The position numbers were made by a program, and so were the translations under genes. From positions 1,860,001 through 1,924,000 of the forward strand of contig NZ_CP133083.1 in assembly GCF_030908545.1 (NCBI RefSeq): DNA of 64,000 bases. The letters run 5' to 3'. Shown one piece after another: positions 47,782-61,000 of the stretch. Position 1 is the stretch's first letter. Every line of letters begins with the position of its first letter. This DNA comes from Nitrosomonas sp. sh817. Its GTDB lineage: Bacteria; Pseudomonadota; Gammaproteobacteria; Burkholderiales; Nitrosomonadaceae. Under the pieces are notes generated by a model that saw only the letters and a list, made by a program, of their open reading frames with translations, had not been told where the DNA came from and made no database searches.

Positions 47782-47858
47782 GTGCCCGTAGCTCAATCGG
47801 ATAGAGCACCAGCCTTCTAAGCTGGGGGTTACAGGTTCGATTCCTGTCGGGCACGCCA
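47782..47858 (+). tRNA. tRNA-Arg (anticodon TCT)
   Basis: The acceptor stem GTGCCCG/CGGGCAC and the anticodon stem CCAGC/GCTGG with loop CTTCTAA give anticodon TCT. The T loop is TTCGATT, and the 3' CCA is encoded. Confidence 0.96.
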
Positions 47859-47914
47859 TGAATATTTCTTTAGCGGAACAATAGAACGCATCGCTTTGGT
47901 CTCATTGGTCTTAT

Positions 47915-47991
47915 GGTGGCTGTAGCTCAGTTGGTAGAGTCCCGGATTGTGATTCCGGTTGTCGTGGGTTCGAGTCCCATCAGCCACCCCA
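47915..47991 (+). tRNA. tRNA-His (anticodon GTG)
   Basis: The acceptor stem GTGGCTG/CAGCCAC has an extra G at 47915 opposite C73, the hallmark of tRNA-His. The anticodon loop TTGTGAT holds GTG. The T loop TTCGAGT and an encoded CCA follow. Confidence 0.96.
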
Positions 47992-48170
47992 TCTGCTGAC
48001 AGCGGTTTCGGGCCATACATCAGCAAATCAATTCAAATTCCTCAAGCTTCTCAATCGCATTCAGCCTAGACGTGACTTTGTTTGCTCAAAAATATATAGT
48101 ATTCGCAAACGCATATTCACACGTTGATTCGCATCACAGCATTTCTCTCTGGAATTAGGAAATTTTATCG

Positions 48171-51071
48171 ATGAATCACAATTTATTCGGCAGTTTGCAA
48201 GAATTATCTATTGCACCTGGCAACACAGCAACTTATTACTCGCTTCCAATGTTGGAACAAAATGGCGTTGGCGTCATATCCCGCTTACCGGTATCGATCC
48301 GCATCATACTCGAATCGGTATTACGCAATTACGACAACAAGAAAATTACCGAAATCCATATTCGTCAATTAGCCAATTGGAAACCGAATGCTGCGAGAAC
48401 CGATGAAATACCATTTGTCGTATCGCGCATCGTTTTACAAGATTTTACCGGCGTACCTTTATTAGTCGATCTGGCGGCCATGCGCAGCGCTGCCGTCAAA
48501 TTAGGAAAAAATCCTAAGCTGATCGAACCATTGGTCCCCGTTGATCTGGTAGTCGATCATTCCATTCAAGTTGACCACTACGGCACGAGTGATGCGATTC
48601 AGCGCAATATGGAAATAGAATTTTCCCGGAATAACGAACGCTATCAATTTATCAAATGGGGTATGCAAGCCTTCGATACGTTTAAAGTCATCCCTCCCGG
48701 GATCGGTATCGTGCATCAAGTCAATCTCGAATATCTTGCCCGCGGCGTGCACCGCAAAGATGGATTGATTTATCCTGATACGCTGGTTGGCACCGATTCT
48801 CATACCACCATGATTAACGGCATCGGCGTTGTCGGCTGGGGTGTCGGAGGCATCGAAGCAGAAGCCGGCATGTTGGGGCAGCCGGTTTACTTTCTAACGC
48901 CGGATGTCGTGGGTGTGAATCTCACCGGTCAGTTGCGTGAAGGTGTCACTGCAACCGACTTGGTACTGACGATCACGGAAATGCTGCGCCAAGCGAATGT
49001 TGTCGGCAAATTCGTCGAATTTTTTGGCGACGGAACAGCTTCGCTCTCCCTGCCGGATCGCGCAACAATCGCCAATATGGCACCGGAATATGGTGCCACG
49101 ATGGGTTTTTTCCCGGTTGATGATGTAACCATAGATTATTTCAGAGGCACCGGACGCAGCACTGACGAAATCGCCGCATTCCAGGCTTATTTTAACGCAC
49201 AGGGATTATTTGGAATTCCGCGCAAAGGCGACATCGACTATAGCAGCGAATTGACACTGGATCTGGGATCGATCGTCCCCTCCCTGGCCGGCCCTAAACG
49301 ACCGCAGGATCGGATTGAACTCGCAGCCATTAAAGCCAAATTCACAGAACTCTTCACCAAGCCGGTTAAAGAAAGCGGCTATGGCAAACAGCAAGATGAA
49401 ATCAATCAACGCTATCCAGTGCGCAATCGCCACACCCAGGATTCCGGTGAATCCATCCAGCTCAATTCCAGCAACCCTGACGAAAAGCGTTCGGGAGCCT
49501 CGGAAGCCGCCAGTGTACCGGGTGTTGGAAGCGTCGAGCGTCGCATGGTCTCCCGCCACATTGCGGAAATGAGCAGCAACCGGCCTAGCATAAATTCCAC
49601 CGACCACTGCGATACTGAAATCTACAATTCTTCCATCGAACTGGGCCATGGCGATGTGCTGATTGCGGCAATCACTTCCTGCACCAATACATCCAATCCC
49701 AGCGTGTTACTGGCCGCCGGATTACTTGCTAAAAAAGCGGTTGATAAAGGCTTATCGGTCAAACAACACATCAAGACATCATTAGCGCCCGGATCGCGCG
49801 TAGTTACCGATTATTTAACCGTTACCGGATTGCTGCCTTATCTGGAACAGTTAGGTTTTAATCTGGTCGGTTACGGATGCACCACCTGCATCGGCAATGC
49901 TGGACCTTTGGCCGAACCGATCGAAGAAGCCGTCGTTAAGAACGATTTGGTATGTGCCGCAGTGTTATCCGGCAACCGCAATTTCGAAGCCCGCATCCAT
50001 TCGAATATCCGGGCCAACTTCCTGGCGTCGCCACCGCTGGTTGTCGCTTATGCCATTGCCGGCACCATTCTGAAAGATCTGACCACCGAACCGCTGGGCA
50101 TCGGCAAAAACAATCAGCCTGTCTGGCTAAAAGACATTTGGCCGAGTAGCGCGGAAATTCACGCCTTGATGAAATATGCCACCAACGCCGATACATTCCG
50201 CAGCTTGTACAGCCACCTCACCAAGGATCATGAACTGTGGAATCGCGTCACATCGGTAACCGGACAAACTTACAACTGGCCGCCTTCGACTTATATTGCC
50301 GAGCCGCCGTTTTTCCAGGGCTTCTCGCTGCAACCGGTCGCGTCCAGCAGCAATGACATTCGCGGTGCTCATGCCTTAGGCGTTTTCGGTGACTCCGTAA
50401 CGACCGATCACATCAGTCCGGCCGGTTCGATCAAGGAAACCTCCCCGGCTGGCCGCTATCTGCTGGAATACCATGTCGCCAAAGCGGACTTCAATAGCTA
50501 CGGCGCTCGCCGCGGCCACCATGAAGTGATGATGCGCGGCACCTTCGCCAACGTTCGCATCAAAAATTTGATGATTCCCGGCAGCGAAGGCGGTATCACG
50601 CTCTATCAAGGCACAACCGGCACTCCACCGGAACAAATGAGCATTTACGACGCTGCAATGAAATACCAGGCAAACGATATTCCGACTGTGGTTTTCGGCG
50701 GTAAAGAGTACGGCACCGGTTCCAGCCGCGATTGGGCTGCAAAAGGCACGCAATTATTAGGCGTCAAAGCCGTCATCGCCACCAGCTTCGAACGCATTCA
50801 TCGCAGCAATTTGATTGGCATGGGTGTCCTGCCGCTGCAATTCAAGGAAAACGACAGCATTGAGACACTCGGCATCAAAGGTAATGAGCAATTTGACATA
50901 TTGGGACTCGACAACATCCAACCGCAACAGGATGTCACGCTGGTTATCCGCCGCAAAGACGGCAGCACGCAACCGGTTCAGTTATTGTGCCGCATTGATA
51001 CCGCCATTGAAGTCGATTATTTTAAACACGGCGGCATTCTGCCTTATGTGTTGAGGGAATTGATGGCGTAA
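48171..51071 (+). CDS. acnA: Aconitate hydratase A with an internal insertion
   Basis: The 966-residue TCA-cycle enzyme converts citrate to isocitrate. The three [4Fe-4S] cysteines are present: Cys504 in [11 protein letters not shown], and Cys570/Cys573 in [11 protein letters not shown]. The protein is about 75 residues longer than the enteric AcnA (891). The excess lies at about 397-487, a polar Ser/Asn/Glu-rich stretch (for example [20 protein letters not shown]) between domain 2 and the first iron-sulfur motif, so it is probably a surface loop. All other blocks align. Confidence 0.94.
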   Translation: MNHNLFGSLQELSIAPGNTATYYSLPMLEQNGVGVISRLPVSIRIILESVLRNYDNKKITEIHIRQLANWKPNAARTDEIPFVVSRIVLQDFTGVPLLVDLAAMRSAAVKLGKNPKLIEPLVPVDLVVDHSIQVDHYGTSDAIQRNMEIEFSRNNERYQFIKWGMQAFDTFKVIPPGIGIVHQVNLEYLARGVHRKDGLIYPDTLVGTDSHTTMINGIGVVGWGVGGIEAEAGMLGQPVYFLTPDVVGVNLTGQLREGVTATDLVLTITEMLRQANVVGKFVEFFGDGTASLSLPDRATIANMAPEYGATMGFFPVDDVTIDYFRGTGRSTDEIAAFQAYFNAQGLFGIPRKGDIDYSSELTLDLGSIVPSLAGPKRPQDRIELAAIKAKFTELFTKPVKESGYGKQQDEINQRYPVRNRHTQDSGESIQLNSSNPDEKRSGASEAASVPGVGSVERRMVSRHIAEMSSNRPSINSTDHCDTEIYNSSIELGHGDVLIAAITSCTNTSNPSVLLAAGLLAKKAVDKGLSVKQHIKTSLAPGSRVVTDYLTVTGLLPYLEQLGFNLVGYGCTTCIGNAGPLAEPIEEAVVKNDLVCAAVLSGNRNFEARIHSNIRANFLASPPLVVAYAIAGTILKDLTTEPLGIGKNNQPVWLKDIWPSSAEIHALMKYATNADTFRSLYSHLTKDHELWNRVTSVTGQTYNWPPSTYIAEPPFFQGFSLQPVASSSNDIRGAHALGVFGDSVTTDHISPAGSIKETSPAGRYLLEYHVAKADFNSYGARRGHHEVMMRGTFANVRIKNLMIPGSEGGITLYQGTTGTPPEQMSIYDAAMKYQANDIPTVVFGGKEYGTGSSRDWAAKGTQLLGVKAVIATSFERIHRSNLIGMGVLPLQFKENDSIETLGIKGNEQFDILGLDNIQPQQDVTLVIRRKDGSTQPVQLLCRIDTAIEVDYFKHGGILPYVLRELMA

Positions 51072-51094
51072 GCTTTTGCCTGCAATAGAATTTC

Positions 51095-51131
51095 AGGGTC
51101 TCGGCAAGCTGGCGGTGCTAAGACCCTTTTT
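51095..51131. terminator. Intrinsic terminator between acnA and guaA
   Basis: AGGGTCT at 51095-51101 pairs with AGACCCT at 51121-51127, followed by a T run. It lies between the convergent acnA and guaA genes and can serve acnA. Confidence 0.75.
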
Positions 51132-51137
51132 ATTGCG

Positions 51138-52700
51138 TTATTCCCACTCAATCGTTGCCGGCGGCTTACCGGAGATATCGTAAACCACGCGATTGATTCC
51201 GCGGATTTCGTTGATGATGCGGTTGGAAACTTTGCTTAACAGTGAATAGGGCAGTTCCGCCCAATTGGCGGTCATGAAATCCTGGGTTTGCACCGCCCTC
51301 AAAGCGATGACATACTCATATGTGCGCCCATCCCCCATCACACCGACCGATTTCACCGGCAAAAATACCGCGAATGCTTGCGAAGTTTTTTCATACCAGC
51401 CGGAACGCTGCAGTTCCTCGATAAAAATCTGATCGGCATGGCGCAACAATTCAGCGTACTCGAATTTCACTTCGCCCAAGATGCGCACCCCCAATCCGGG
51501 CCCCGGGAACGGGTGGCGGAAAACCATCTCGCGCGGCAAGCCAAGCACCAATCCTAATTCGCGCACTTCATCCTTGAATAATTCACGCAGCGGCTCGAGT
51601 AATTTCAGGTGCAATGTTTCCGGCAGACCGCCGACGTTATGATGCGACTTGATCGTGTGCGCTTTTTTGGTCTTGCCGCCTGCGGATTCGATCACGTCGG
51701 GATATATCGTGCCTTGCGCAAGCCATTTCGCATCGCTGATTTTTGCCGACTCGCGCTGAAAAACTTCGACAAATTCCCGCCCGATAATCTTGCGCTTCAT
51801 CTCCGGATCGCTAATGCCTTTGAGATTCAAGAAGAAATCATAACTGGCATCAACATGAATGACTTTAACCGCGAGATTGTTGGCGAAGGTTTCCATCACC
51901 TGCTTCGCTTCGTTGGCGCGCAACAAACCGTTGTCGACGAATACGCACGTCAATTGATCGCCGATGGCGCGATGAATCAACGCCGCTGCAACCGATGAAT
52001 CCACACCGCCGGATAAACCCAGAATTACTTGATCGCTCCCAACCATCGCACGAATTTTTCCGATCGCTTCCGCAACATAATCCGGCATGTTCCAATCGCG
52101 ACCCAAGCCGCAAATGTCGTGCACAAAACGCTCGATTATAGCCTTGCCTTGCAACGTATGCGTCACTTCGGGATGGAACTGGATGCCGCAAAACCGGCGC
52201 CGGTCATCGGCCATTGCCGCTATCGGGGTAGCGGCGTTAAACGCCATGACATCAAACCCGGCCGGCAAAGAAACCACCGAATCGCCGTGACTCATCCACA
52301 CTTCCAGAATGCCTTCGCCGTCCTGATTGGTGCGGTCTCGAATATCCCGGAAGAGCGCGCCGGACGCCGTCGTTTGCAATTCGGCATAACCAAATTCGCG
52401 CACCCGGGCGCTTTCAACCGTGCCCCCCAATTGCGCGGCCATTGTTTGCATGCCGTAACAAATGCCCAGCACCGGCACTCCGAGTTCAAAGACAATTTGC
52501 GGCGCTCGCGGTGTTTCCTCTTCGAAGACTGATGCAGGACCGCCGGATAGGATAATGCCTTGCGGCGCGAAAGCTTTAATCCACTCGGGATCGGTATCAT
52601 ACGGATGCAGTTCGCAATACACATTGGTTTCGCGTACCCGGCGGGCAATCAGCTGCGTGTACTGGGAGCCGAAATCCAGAATTAGGATTTTCTGATGCAT
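51138..52700 (-). CDS. guaA: GMP synthase (glutamine-hydrolysing)
   Basis: The 520-residue enzyme turns XMP into GMP. The glutaminase domain has the catalytic Cys in [15 protein letters not shown] and His/Glu in QFHPEVTHT. The synthetase has the PP-loop [11 protein letters not shown] and the C-terminal dimer domain ending KPPATIEWE. It lies 12 bp behind guaB in one operon. Confidence 0.96.
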   Translation of the reverse strand: MHQKILILDFGSQYTQLIARRVRETNVYCELHPYDTDPEWIKAFAPQGIILSGGPASVFEEETPRAPQIVFELGVPVLGICYGMQTMAAQLGGTVESARVREFGYAELQTTASGALFRDIRDRTNQDGEGILEVWMSHGDSVVSLPAGFDVMAFNAATPIAAMADDRRRFCGIQFHPEVTHTLQGKAIIERFVHDICGLGRDWNMPDYVAEAIGKIRAMVGSDQVILGLSGGVDSSVAAALIHRAIGDQLTCVFVDNGLLRANEAKQVMETFANNLAVKVIHVDASYDFFLNLKGISDPEMKRKIIGREFVEVFQRESAKISDAKWLAQGTIYPDVIESAGGKTKKAHTIKSHHNVGGLPETLHLKLLEPLRELFKDEVRELGLVLGLPREMVFRHPFPGPGLGVRILGEVKFEYAELLRHADQIFIEELQRSGWYEKTSQAFAVFLPVKSVGVMGDGRTYEYVIALRAVQTQDFMTANWAELPYSLLSKVSNRIINEIRGINRVVYDISGKPPATIEWE

Positions 52701-52712
52701 GATGTTCAGTGA

Positions 52713-54266
<1,554 letters not shown>

Positions 54267-54346
54267 CTATGATTAAATGTGCAAATTCTTTAAGTTGCAT
54301 AAATGCAATACCGATGTACCCGGATTATTCATTTTTGGAGCGTGCA

Positions 54347-54793
54347 ATGAAAGTTTTCGCGTGGTTAGGATTTATAATATTGTTAAATGCCTCGACCGCC
54401 AGCGCGCAAATTTATAAATGGATCGATGAACACGGCAAAACGCAATATACCGACCGGCCGCCGCCGCCCGACGTGAAAGCTGAAGGTAAACGTTTGAATA
54501 TCAAATCTTCACCGGTTGCCGGCGGGCATGGCCCAACCAAAGATGTATCCGATCAAAGAGAAGAATTTGACAAGCGCCGGCAAGAGCGGCGGGAAGAAGA
54601 CGCCAAGCTGCAAGCCAAGTCTGAAGAAAACAAAAAGAAGTGCATTGAAGCCCAAACGCAACTCAGAATGTACGCGGATTCCCCCCGTTTGACGATCCCC
54701 GATGGCGCCGGCGGCGTTGTTTATGTCGATGATGATCTGCGGCAAAGAAAAATTGACGATGCCAACAAAGCAATCAAAAAGTATTGTAACTAA
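54347..54793 (+). CDS. DUF4124-domain exported protein
   Basis: From the ATG at 54347 (GGAG just upstream) the protein has a signal peptide ending TASAQ and the DUF4124 opening IYKWIDEHGKTQYTDRPPPP. The rest is a charged helical coiled region. The family is common in proteobacterial envelopes and has no assigned role. The TAA stop belongs to the left border of the IS200-type element, so the original C-terminus may have been longer. Confidence 0.8.
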   Translation: MKVFAWLGFIILLNASTASAQIYKWIDEHGKTQYTDRPPPPDVKAEGKRLNIKSSPVAGGHGPTKDVSDQREEFDKRRQERREEDAKLQAKSEENKKKCIEAQTQLRMYADSPRLTIPDGAGGVVYVDDDLRQRKIDDANKAIKKYCN

Positions 54794-55367
54794 ACAACCA
54801 CCGGCTAAAGCCGGTGGGTTTGAGTTACGGACTGAAAGTCCGGATACGCGTCGACTAAACGACGCGTCTTATTCCGGCTCCATTTTAAAATTGTCGTTTG
54901 GATTTGGCTCAAAATGATGCTCCAAGTATTGTTTGATCATCTCTTCTGTCATCTGACCTACTGTCACGCAGAAATACCCTCGCGCCCAAAAATGCCTTCC
55001 CCAGTACCGCTTCTTCAAGTGAGGAAATTCTTCAAACAGATAGCTCGATGTTCGTCCTTTTAGCCGCCTCATGATCTCACTCGGAGCCATCTCCGGCGGA
55101 CAACTCACCAGAATATGCACATGATCCTTACTTACTACACCCTGTACAATTCTCATTTCAAATGCTTCACACGTCTGACGAACCAACTCTCGTACTCGTT
55201 CTGCTACTTCTCCCTTCAGAATCTTATATCTATACTTCGTTACCCATACAAAATGATATTCAATCTGATAAACCGTATGACTTCCATATCTATAATCCAT
55301 GCCACACCTCCTGTGTGGCATATTCTCGCAGCTAAAGCTGACCGGCTGAAGCCGGTGGTTTTAACCT
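54791..55367 (-). mobile_element. IS200/IS605-family insertion sequence (tnpA only)
   Basis: The element spans about 577 bp. Three hairpins form the left end: CCACCGGC/GCCGGTGG at 54798-54817, CGGACT/AGTCCG at 54828-54842 and ACGCGTCG/CGACGCGT at 54846-54867. The right end holds ACCGGC/GCCGGT at 55341-55356, then GGTTTTAACC. No terminal inverted repeats or target duplication are seen, as expected for this single-strand transposition family. The left border, after AAC, is TAAACAACC. Exact borders are uncertain by a few bases. No tnpB is present. Confidence 0.82.
54869..55300 (-). CDS. tnpA: IS200-type Y1 transposase TnpA
   Basis: The 143-residue HUH transposase has the HUH motif in KDHVHILVS (HVH) and the nucleophile Tyr in EEMIKQYLEHH. 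YQIEYHFVWVTKYR is the family opening. It cuts and joins single-stranded DNA at the hairpin ends of the element. The start at 55300 follows AGGAGG at ideal spacing; the extension to 55321 is the leader. All catalytic residues are intact, so it may be active. Confidence 0.92.
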   Translation of the reverse strand: MDYRYGSHTVYQIEYHFVWVTKYRYKILKGEVAERVRELVRQTCEAFEMRIVQGVVSKDHVHILVSCPPEMAPSEIMRRLKGRTSSYLFEEFPHLKKRYWGRHFWARGYFCVTVGQMTEEMIKQYLEHHFEPNPNDNFKMEPE

Positions 55368-55401
55368 TATGATGGACAATAAACCGGTAACAACTGACTA
55401 G

Positions 55402-56856
55402 ATGACCGCTCCCACCGGCAAATTGCTATTGGCCGCAATCCTTTTACTCACGGGCCTCGGTGCCGGAACAGCGCTTTCCGATCCTGACAATACCCGCATC
55501 GCAACCGATACACGAAGCGCTTCCGCGCAAAATCCCGCCAGACCGGGAATGATGTGGCAGATATTACCCGGTGAAGATATTCGAGAAACCGCCCGGCTGG
55601 TTTATCCGCAAAACCCCGCAGCCCGCGACAACCTGATTCGCGCCATCATCCAGACCAATCCGCAGCATTTTCCCGGCGGCGGTTATCAGTTTCTGGCTGC
55701 CGGTGCCATCATTCACTTTCCGGATTTAAGAACCATTGGCGCTTATGCGAAAACCGCAAAACAATCGCACAAAGCGCCCGCCGTGAAAAAAACACCGCAG
55801 AGCCAGCCGCAAATCACGCCGCCCGCAAAGCTTGCCAGATCAGGCAATGACCCGCAGGTCACGCGATTGATTGCGCAACTCGATCATGAAGCCGGAACGG
55901 AATCGCTCGAACTGAACACGTTAATTCAGCAGATAGGATTACTGGAAACTCGATTAAACGAATTCCAAACCCTGCTGGAAGCAAAAAACCAGCACACCGG
56001 CAAACCACCGGCAGTCACGACACCCGTGACAATGCACGACAAAAGCTCTGAACCCGTTCAGGAAACCGCAGTAACAACCCATGAAAATGCGCCGCCGCTC
56101 GAACAATCCAGCCCACCGCCGGAAAATGTAGCGCCTCAAACTGAAAGTGAATTGCTAGCGGAAACGGTACCGCCCGCAGCGGAACCGGTCATTGCGACGG
56201 AAGCCGAGCAACAGCAAAGCATCGCGCAGGAAGCCATTGCACCACTTCAACAAGCCGGCAGCGCGCAGCCTGCACCGGATATCAGCACGGATGAAGCTCC
56301 CGACACTTCTTTGGAAGATCTGATTTCCGCGGATAACATCTTACTCATTGGAATCCTGCTGACCATGCTGATTGTTCTCATCATGTTGCGAAGTTACCGC
56401 AAAATCAAGGAAAGGCACGCGCATGCTTCGGATATCGTTACCATCCTCGATACCGATGAGCGCCGGCGTTATGAAGCGCTTTTTCTGCGTCAGGACGAAA
56501 ATGCCGGACAAGCACCGGAAAACCCGCCCGCTCCGGATGATCAGATCATAGCGGAAGCACGCGCCTTAATCGCGCAGGATAAAACCGACGAAGCCGTTCA
56601 GACGCTGCAAAAACAATTGGCAACCAACCAGCAGAATATTCCAGGCTGGCTGCTATTATTTGAATTGCTCTATAAAGCCAACAATAAGCGGGATTTCAAG
56701 AAAAACGCGCGCCGCTTCAAACGCCTCAACCAATATCCAGATATCTGGATGCAAATCCAAAGCTTGGGTAACAAACTGGAACCCAGCGAACCGCTTTATT
56801 TTGACGAGCAAAAACGTAAGGAAAAGTTTTTCTCGGACGCATCGGCGGCTGAATAA
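55402..56856 (+). CDS. FimV/HubP-like pole-organising protein, short form
   Basis: A signal peptide (about 1-26) precedes a FimV-type LysM-like domain (MWQILPGEDIRETARLVYPQ, then a helix-rich part to about 115), a coiled coil (NTLIQQIGLLETRLNEFQTL), a Pro/Glu-rich linker, one membrane helix (NILLIGILLTMLIVLIMLRS, about 312-331) and a cytoplasmic TPR-like part. FimV-like proteins organise cell poles, type IV pili and flagella. The protein is short (484 residues) next to typical FimV. The ATG is 35 bp from the insertion sequence and has no good ribosome binding site, so the insertion may have altered expression. Confidence 0.75.
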   Translation: MTAPTGKLLLAAILLLTGLGAGTALSDPDNTRIATDTRSASAQNPARPGMMWQILPGEDIRETARLVYPQNPAARDNLIRAIIQTNPQHFPGGGYQFLAAGAIIHFPDLRTIGAYAKTAKQSHKAPAVKKTPQSQPQITPPAKLARSGNDPQVTRLIAQLDHEAGTESLELNTLIQQIGLLETRLNEFQTLLEAKNQHTGKPPAVTTPVTMHDKSSEPVQETAVTTHENAPPLEQSSPPPENVAPQTESELLAETVPPAAEPVIATEAEQQQSIAQEAIAPLQQAGSAQPAPDISTDEAPDTSLEDLISADNILLIGILLTMLIVLIMLRSYRKIKERHAHASDIVTILDTDERRRYEALFLRQDENAGQAPENPPAPDDQIIAEARALIAQDKTDEAVQTLQKQLATNQQNIPGWLLLFELLYKANNKRDFKKNARRFKRLNQYPDIWMQIQSLGNKLEPSEPLYFDEQKRKEKFFSDASAAE

Positions 56857-56889
56857 AACATCCCATCAATCAGTGCATCGAAGCTTGCG

Positions 56890-57963
56890 CTATTGCAATG
56901 AAAGACTCTCCAGCGCTTTCTGGTGATTCCACTTGCCGTGAAATAACAGCCCTTTCTTGCCCGGCGTGCGGTCGCTGGTCCAAGTGATGTAATTGCCGTC
57001 CGGCGTGAAAACCGGCAAACCGTCGAAGCCGTCTTTGTCGGTCACGCGCACCGGCTCTTTGGTGCCGTCGGTATCGACGATGTACAGTTCAAAATTGCGA
57101 TGACCGTGCAAATTGGTAGCGAAAATGACGTATTTGCCGGATGGATGATAAAACGGCGCCCAGGACATCACGTTCAAGCGGGTAACCTGCTTCTGATCGC
57201 TGCCGTCGATATTCATCGTGAAAATTTCCGCTTCCCGTCCGCTGTCCGAGAAACGCCGCCATACGATGCGTTTGCCGTCGGGGCTAAAAAATGGACCACC
57301 GTCGTAACTTTTAGTGTGCGTCAATCGCTTCACGTTGGAACCATCCGCGTCCATGATGTAAATATCGATCATCGAAGCCGGGTTGGCTTTGAACAGCGCT
57401 TGTTCTTCTTCGGATAATTCACCGTTGTACGCGCGGCGATTGGAAGCAAACGCGATCAATTTACCGTCCGGCGACCATGAGGCTTCTGCATCGTAACCCA
57501 GCGTATTGGTTAGATTCCGCATGTTTTTGCCATCGAAACCGGTCTCAAAAATATCGTAATACTCATCGTAATCCCACGCATACGACTTCTGCTCCCCCGC
57601 TTTGCGCCGTTCGATTTCCTCGATCATTTTAGCTTTGGCCTGCGCATCGTCGTGGGTCGAGGAAAACAGCACTTTTTCCTGCGCCGGATGCACCCACGCG
57701 CACGTGGTCTTACCGCTGCCCGGCGATACCTGCGTCACCGCGCCGGATTCGATGTTTTTCAGGAAAATCTGGTAAAACGGATTGTCGTCCGCCACTTCCG
57801 CCTGATAAATCATCCACTTCGAATCCGCCCGGTAATACGCCTCCCCCGCGCGTTTTTCCTTGACGGAGAGCTGATGTTCATCGGTAATGAAATCACTGGC
57901 AGATGCATTTCCGATGCCAGCAGCCAAATATGCAAGCAACAACGCTGATGAGAATAATTTCAT
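56890..57963 (-). CDS. Exported PD40 (TolB-like) beta-propeller protein
   Basis: From the ATG at 57963 the protein has a signal peptide ending NASASD, then six or so PD40/WD-like repeats (for example WSPDGKLIAFASNR, FSPDGKRIVWRRF, FTPDGNYITWTSD) that form a propeller in the periplasm. It resembles the TolB propeller, but it has no TolB N-terminal domain. Near genes include an M1/M28 peptidase, and such propellers often sit with exported peptidases, so a role in protein or peptide handling is plausible. Confidence 0.82.
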   Translation of the reverse strand: MKLFSSALLLAYLAAGIGNASASDFITDEHQLSVKEKRAGEAYYRADSKWMIYQAEVADDNPFYQIFLKNIESGAVTQVSPGSGKTTCAWVHPAQEKVLFSSTHDDAQAKAKMIEEIERRKAGEQKSYAWDYDEYYDIFETGFDGKNMRNLTNTLGYDAEASWSPDGKLIAFASNRRAYNGELSEEEQALFKANPASMIDIYIMDADGSNVKRLTHTKSYDGGPFFSPDGKRIVWRRFSDSGREAEIFTMNIDGSDQKQVTRLNVMSWAPFYHPSGKYVIFATNLHGHRNFELYIVDTDGTKEPVRVTDKDGFDGLPVFTPDGNYITWTSDRTPGKKGLLFHGKWNHQKALESLSLQ

Positions 57964-58028
57964 TACTAAATTACCAAAACAAAATTTCACCGGCATTCCC
58001 AATCTAAAAAATTACCTGAAAATTAAAT

Positions 58029-61000
58029 CTAAATATTAAACAAATATTCAAGAATCTGCACACCACTCATACCACCAAAGGGAATTAGCAGTGCAGTTAA
58101 TGCTGCTTGATGTCCCAAACTTGCATAAACACCTTGATTTTCCTGCCGTATCAGAGAAACCAGTCGATCGATCTGTATCGTATTATTATTTGATTGAATT
58201 TTTTTTGCTTCATATTGATCCATCAAATCCATGCGGAATTTCTCAGCCGCTACACGCAAATGATAAGTTACTATTATTACGTAAACAATCGATACAATCA
58301 GAATAATAATCAATGACCATGGCATTCCAAACTGATCAAATATCTTACTTCGTCCTATTAAAATAAAAAAAATCATACCAAGCGGCAAATAAATTAACCG
58401 GCTAATACATTTGGCATGATCAACGATTAACTGAAATTGCAAGTATCGATGCAACAAGTGATGAGGAACACCGGTACGAACTTCTGCTAGTTGCATAGCT
58501 TCGTTGCTCCATAGTTGATCTCGGGAATCATCTTGTTTTTCTGTGCGCATCTCCTCAATCATTTTTTTACATGAAATTGTTTCGAAAGCAGTCCAAAAGA
58601 CTAGCACAAAAAGGCAAAACATTTGAATCACAAAAAGCCATGTATGTACGGAATTCACGATTGCTCCGCGATAAGGGAAATTGAGTGCTTCTTCAAACAT
58701 ATCAGTCTTTCCGGCTAAGACAAAATAAGACAATATGGTAAAGCAGAGCGAAACAATACCAATCCCACGCCACATTTTTTTTTGATAAGTATCACTGAAG
58801 TAGCTCACCCAAAATTCCACACGTACAACACTAGCCAGATTCTTACTATTTTGCTTATTACATTCACGTAGCCAATTAAAAAATGTGATGAAGAGCAAGA
58901 TGATAGTAATCAATCCAAAATAGCGAATGAATAGATTAGGCCAAACACTCACGCCTTCCAGCCAGTAGACCGGTTCTGAAATATCCGCATCTTGGTAAGC
59001 TTCAATAATGGTAAAAGGCAGCAAAATAAAACCTAATACTAATACAGTGGTAATGGAAATTACCAGCATTCCATTATTAAATGACCGTACAGGCGATAAC
59101 CCCACCCATTTCAATAATAAAAAGTGATATAGAAAAACAATAACAATAGCAGTTACAATCAGTTGGAGAATTTTATCCGCTATTATTGTCGTTCTTTCCC
59201 GTTCCCAAGAATGTTTTGACTCTATTGATGAATGCTTGTAATTCCTCCAGATTCTATCTGAATCGATCAGATTATTTTCGCGATCATCGTACTGGTCTAG
59301 CAATTCCACAACGCACTTTCTTTTTTCACTTTGCTGTTCAGCTCTTCTAGTATCAAGATTTATGCATTCAACCCAATCTTTAAGATAGTTAACCGACAAC
59401 GAATCAAGATGGATTGCACGCGTTTTCCCGATTTCGAAGACTTGAGGATTGGATACTATTGGCCGACCAGAACGATCAAGAAATTCTTTTTTAATCGCGG
59501 GTTTCTTACATTCTTCAACTTCTTTACACACCGCTGACCATGTCGCATAGTACAACGCAGTTTGGAAGCTGTCCCGAAAAGGCATGCTATTTCCCTGTAA
59601 CTCATGATCAAGCTTAAAGTCAAAATTGGAAGCGACCACCAGATTCCTAGTCCATTTCTGCTGATCCTTGTGGAGATAACGTGCGTCCAAATCGGTAGTG
59701 AACAAAATTTTGTTCGTGAATTTTTCGCGCAAAGCTTGCAAAACAATCAGCTTATCGTATACGTCGGAACCTATTACGCCGATCGCTTTAACGCCGTTTT
59801 TTGCAAAATTCGGATCATCATCAAGCGCAGCAATGGATTCTGTTAGCCGACGCAAGTAGTCATATTGATTTCGTCCTTCTGCATGCTCGGGAGGCGCATC
59901 ATCCCACTGCGTGACTGGATTATTATTAAAATTGACATCGGTGTTCTTTTTAATTTGGTACGAATCGGATGAAAGCTTTCCATCAATGCCGCGTAAATAT
60001 GAAAAACTGGTTATGAGATTGTCATTTTTAACTGTAGCATCTTTATCTTTGTCTATATTCTTGCCCCGTTTATTGCCACAATGTTTCCAGAAATCATTAT
60101 TCCTCATTTGATTAACCAGAGTACGTGAATAAAAGGTATCTAGCTCCGCTATGAGCACAATCCCATCGTTGCAATCCGGTTTACTACTGTTTGTGACAAA
60201 ATCAGTAATTGTTGTAGTTTTATTAACCCCTCTTTGATAAAGCTCCCAAAAAATTGCTGTTGCCAACTTATCATCAGTTCCAATGAATCGATAAATCTTT
60301 CTTACAGCTAAAGCTTCTTTAAGCGCTTCCTCCTTATCGTATCTGTTACAATACCAGTACTTTCTCCCTCCATTTTCGGGAGTGCTACCATCTTGGCATT
60401 CTTGATACCTTAGTCTATCAACAATACTTGCATCTGGAACGGTTGCGTTATAAATGTATGTTTCAAAAAAACTTCCGCCAGAAAACAGATTTGTACTCAC
60501 TGTCGTACTTTGTTGGGATTCTTGAATATCTGGAACGCGGAGGAGTTCCATAAGTAAATCAGTATTACTAGGTCCAATTAATTTAAAAGAAAATGGTGCT
60601 CTATTAATATTTTCTGCCGACTTCCAGGTATGATCTAATTGCTTAGCTAAACATTGAACAAATGTTGCATATTCAAGCTCAGTTAGCTTGATCATATGTT
60701 CATTAAGCCAGAGTATTAAAACATTGGAAGCCAAATCTGCAGTAGAAAACCACTCGTACGGTATTTCCACAGGATTTTCCAGGCTGCACCAATCCTTTAA
60801 TATTTCTGGTTTATACCGAAATAATTTTATGTGGTTCGATTGTTCCGGATAATATTGTTCCGTATCAAGTGCAGAAACCACCGCGAATCGAGCTCGCCGT
60901 CGCATTTCTGCCATTTCTGAGTATGAACTACCAGGAATACTAATTGCAGCGACAATTACTTTCTTTCGAGCATCCAGTTCATTCAACAGATTGTCAGCCA

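Noticed and set aside
47670..47991. tRNA cluster as a possible phage or island attachment site
   Set aside because: No integrase or repeated tRNA 3' end is found nearby.
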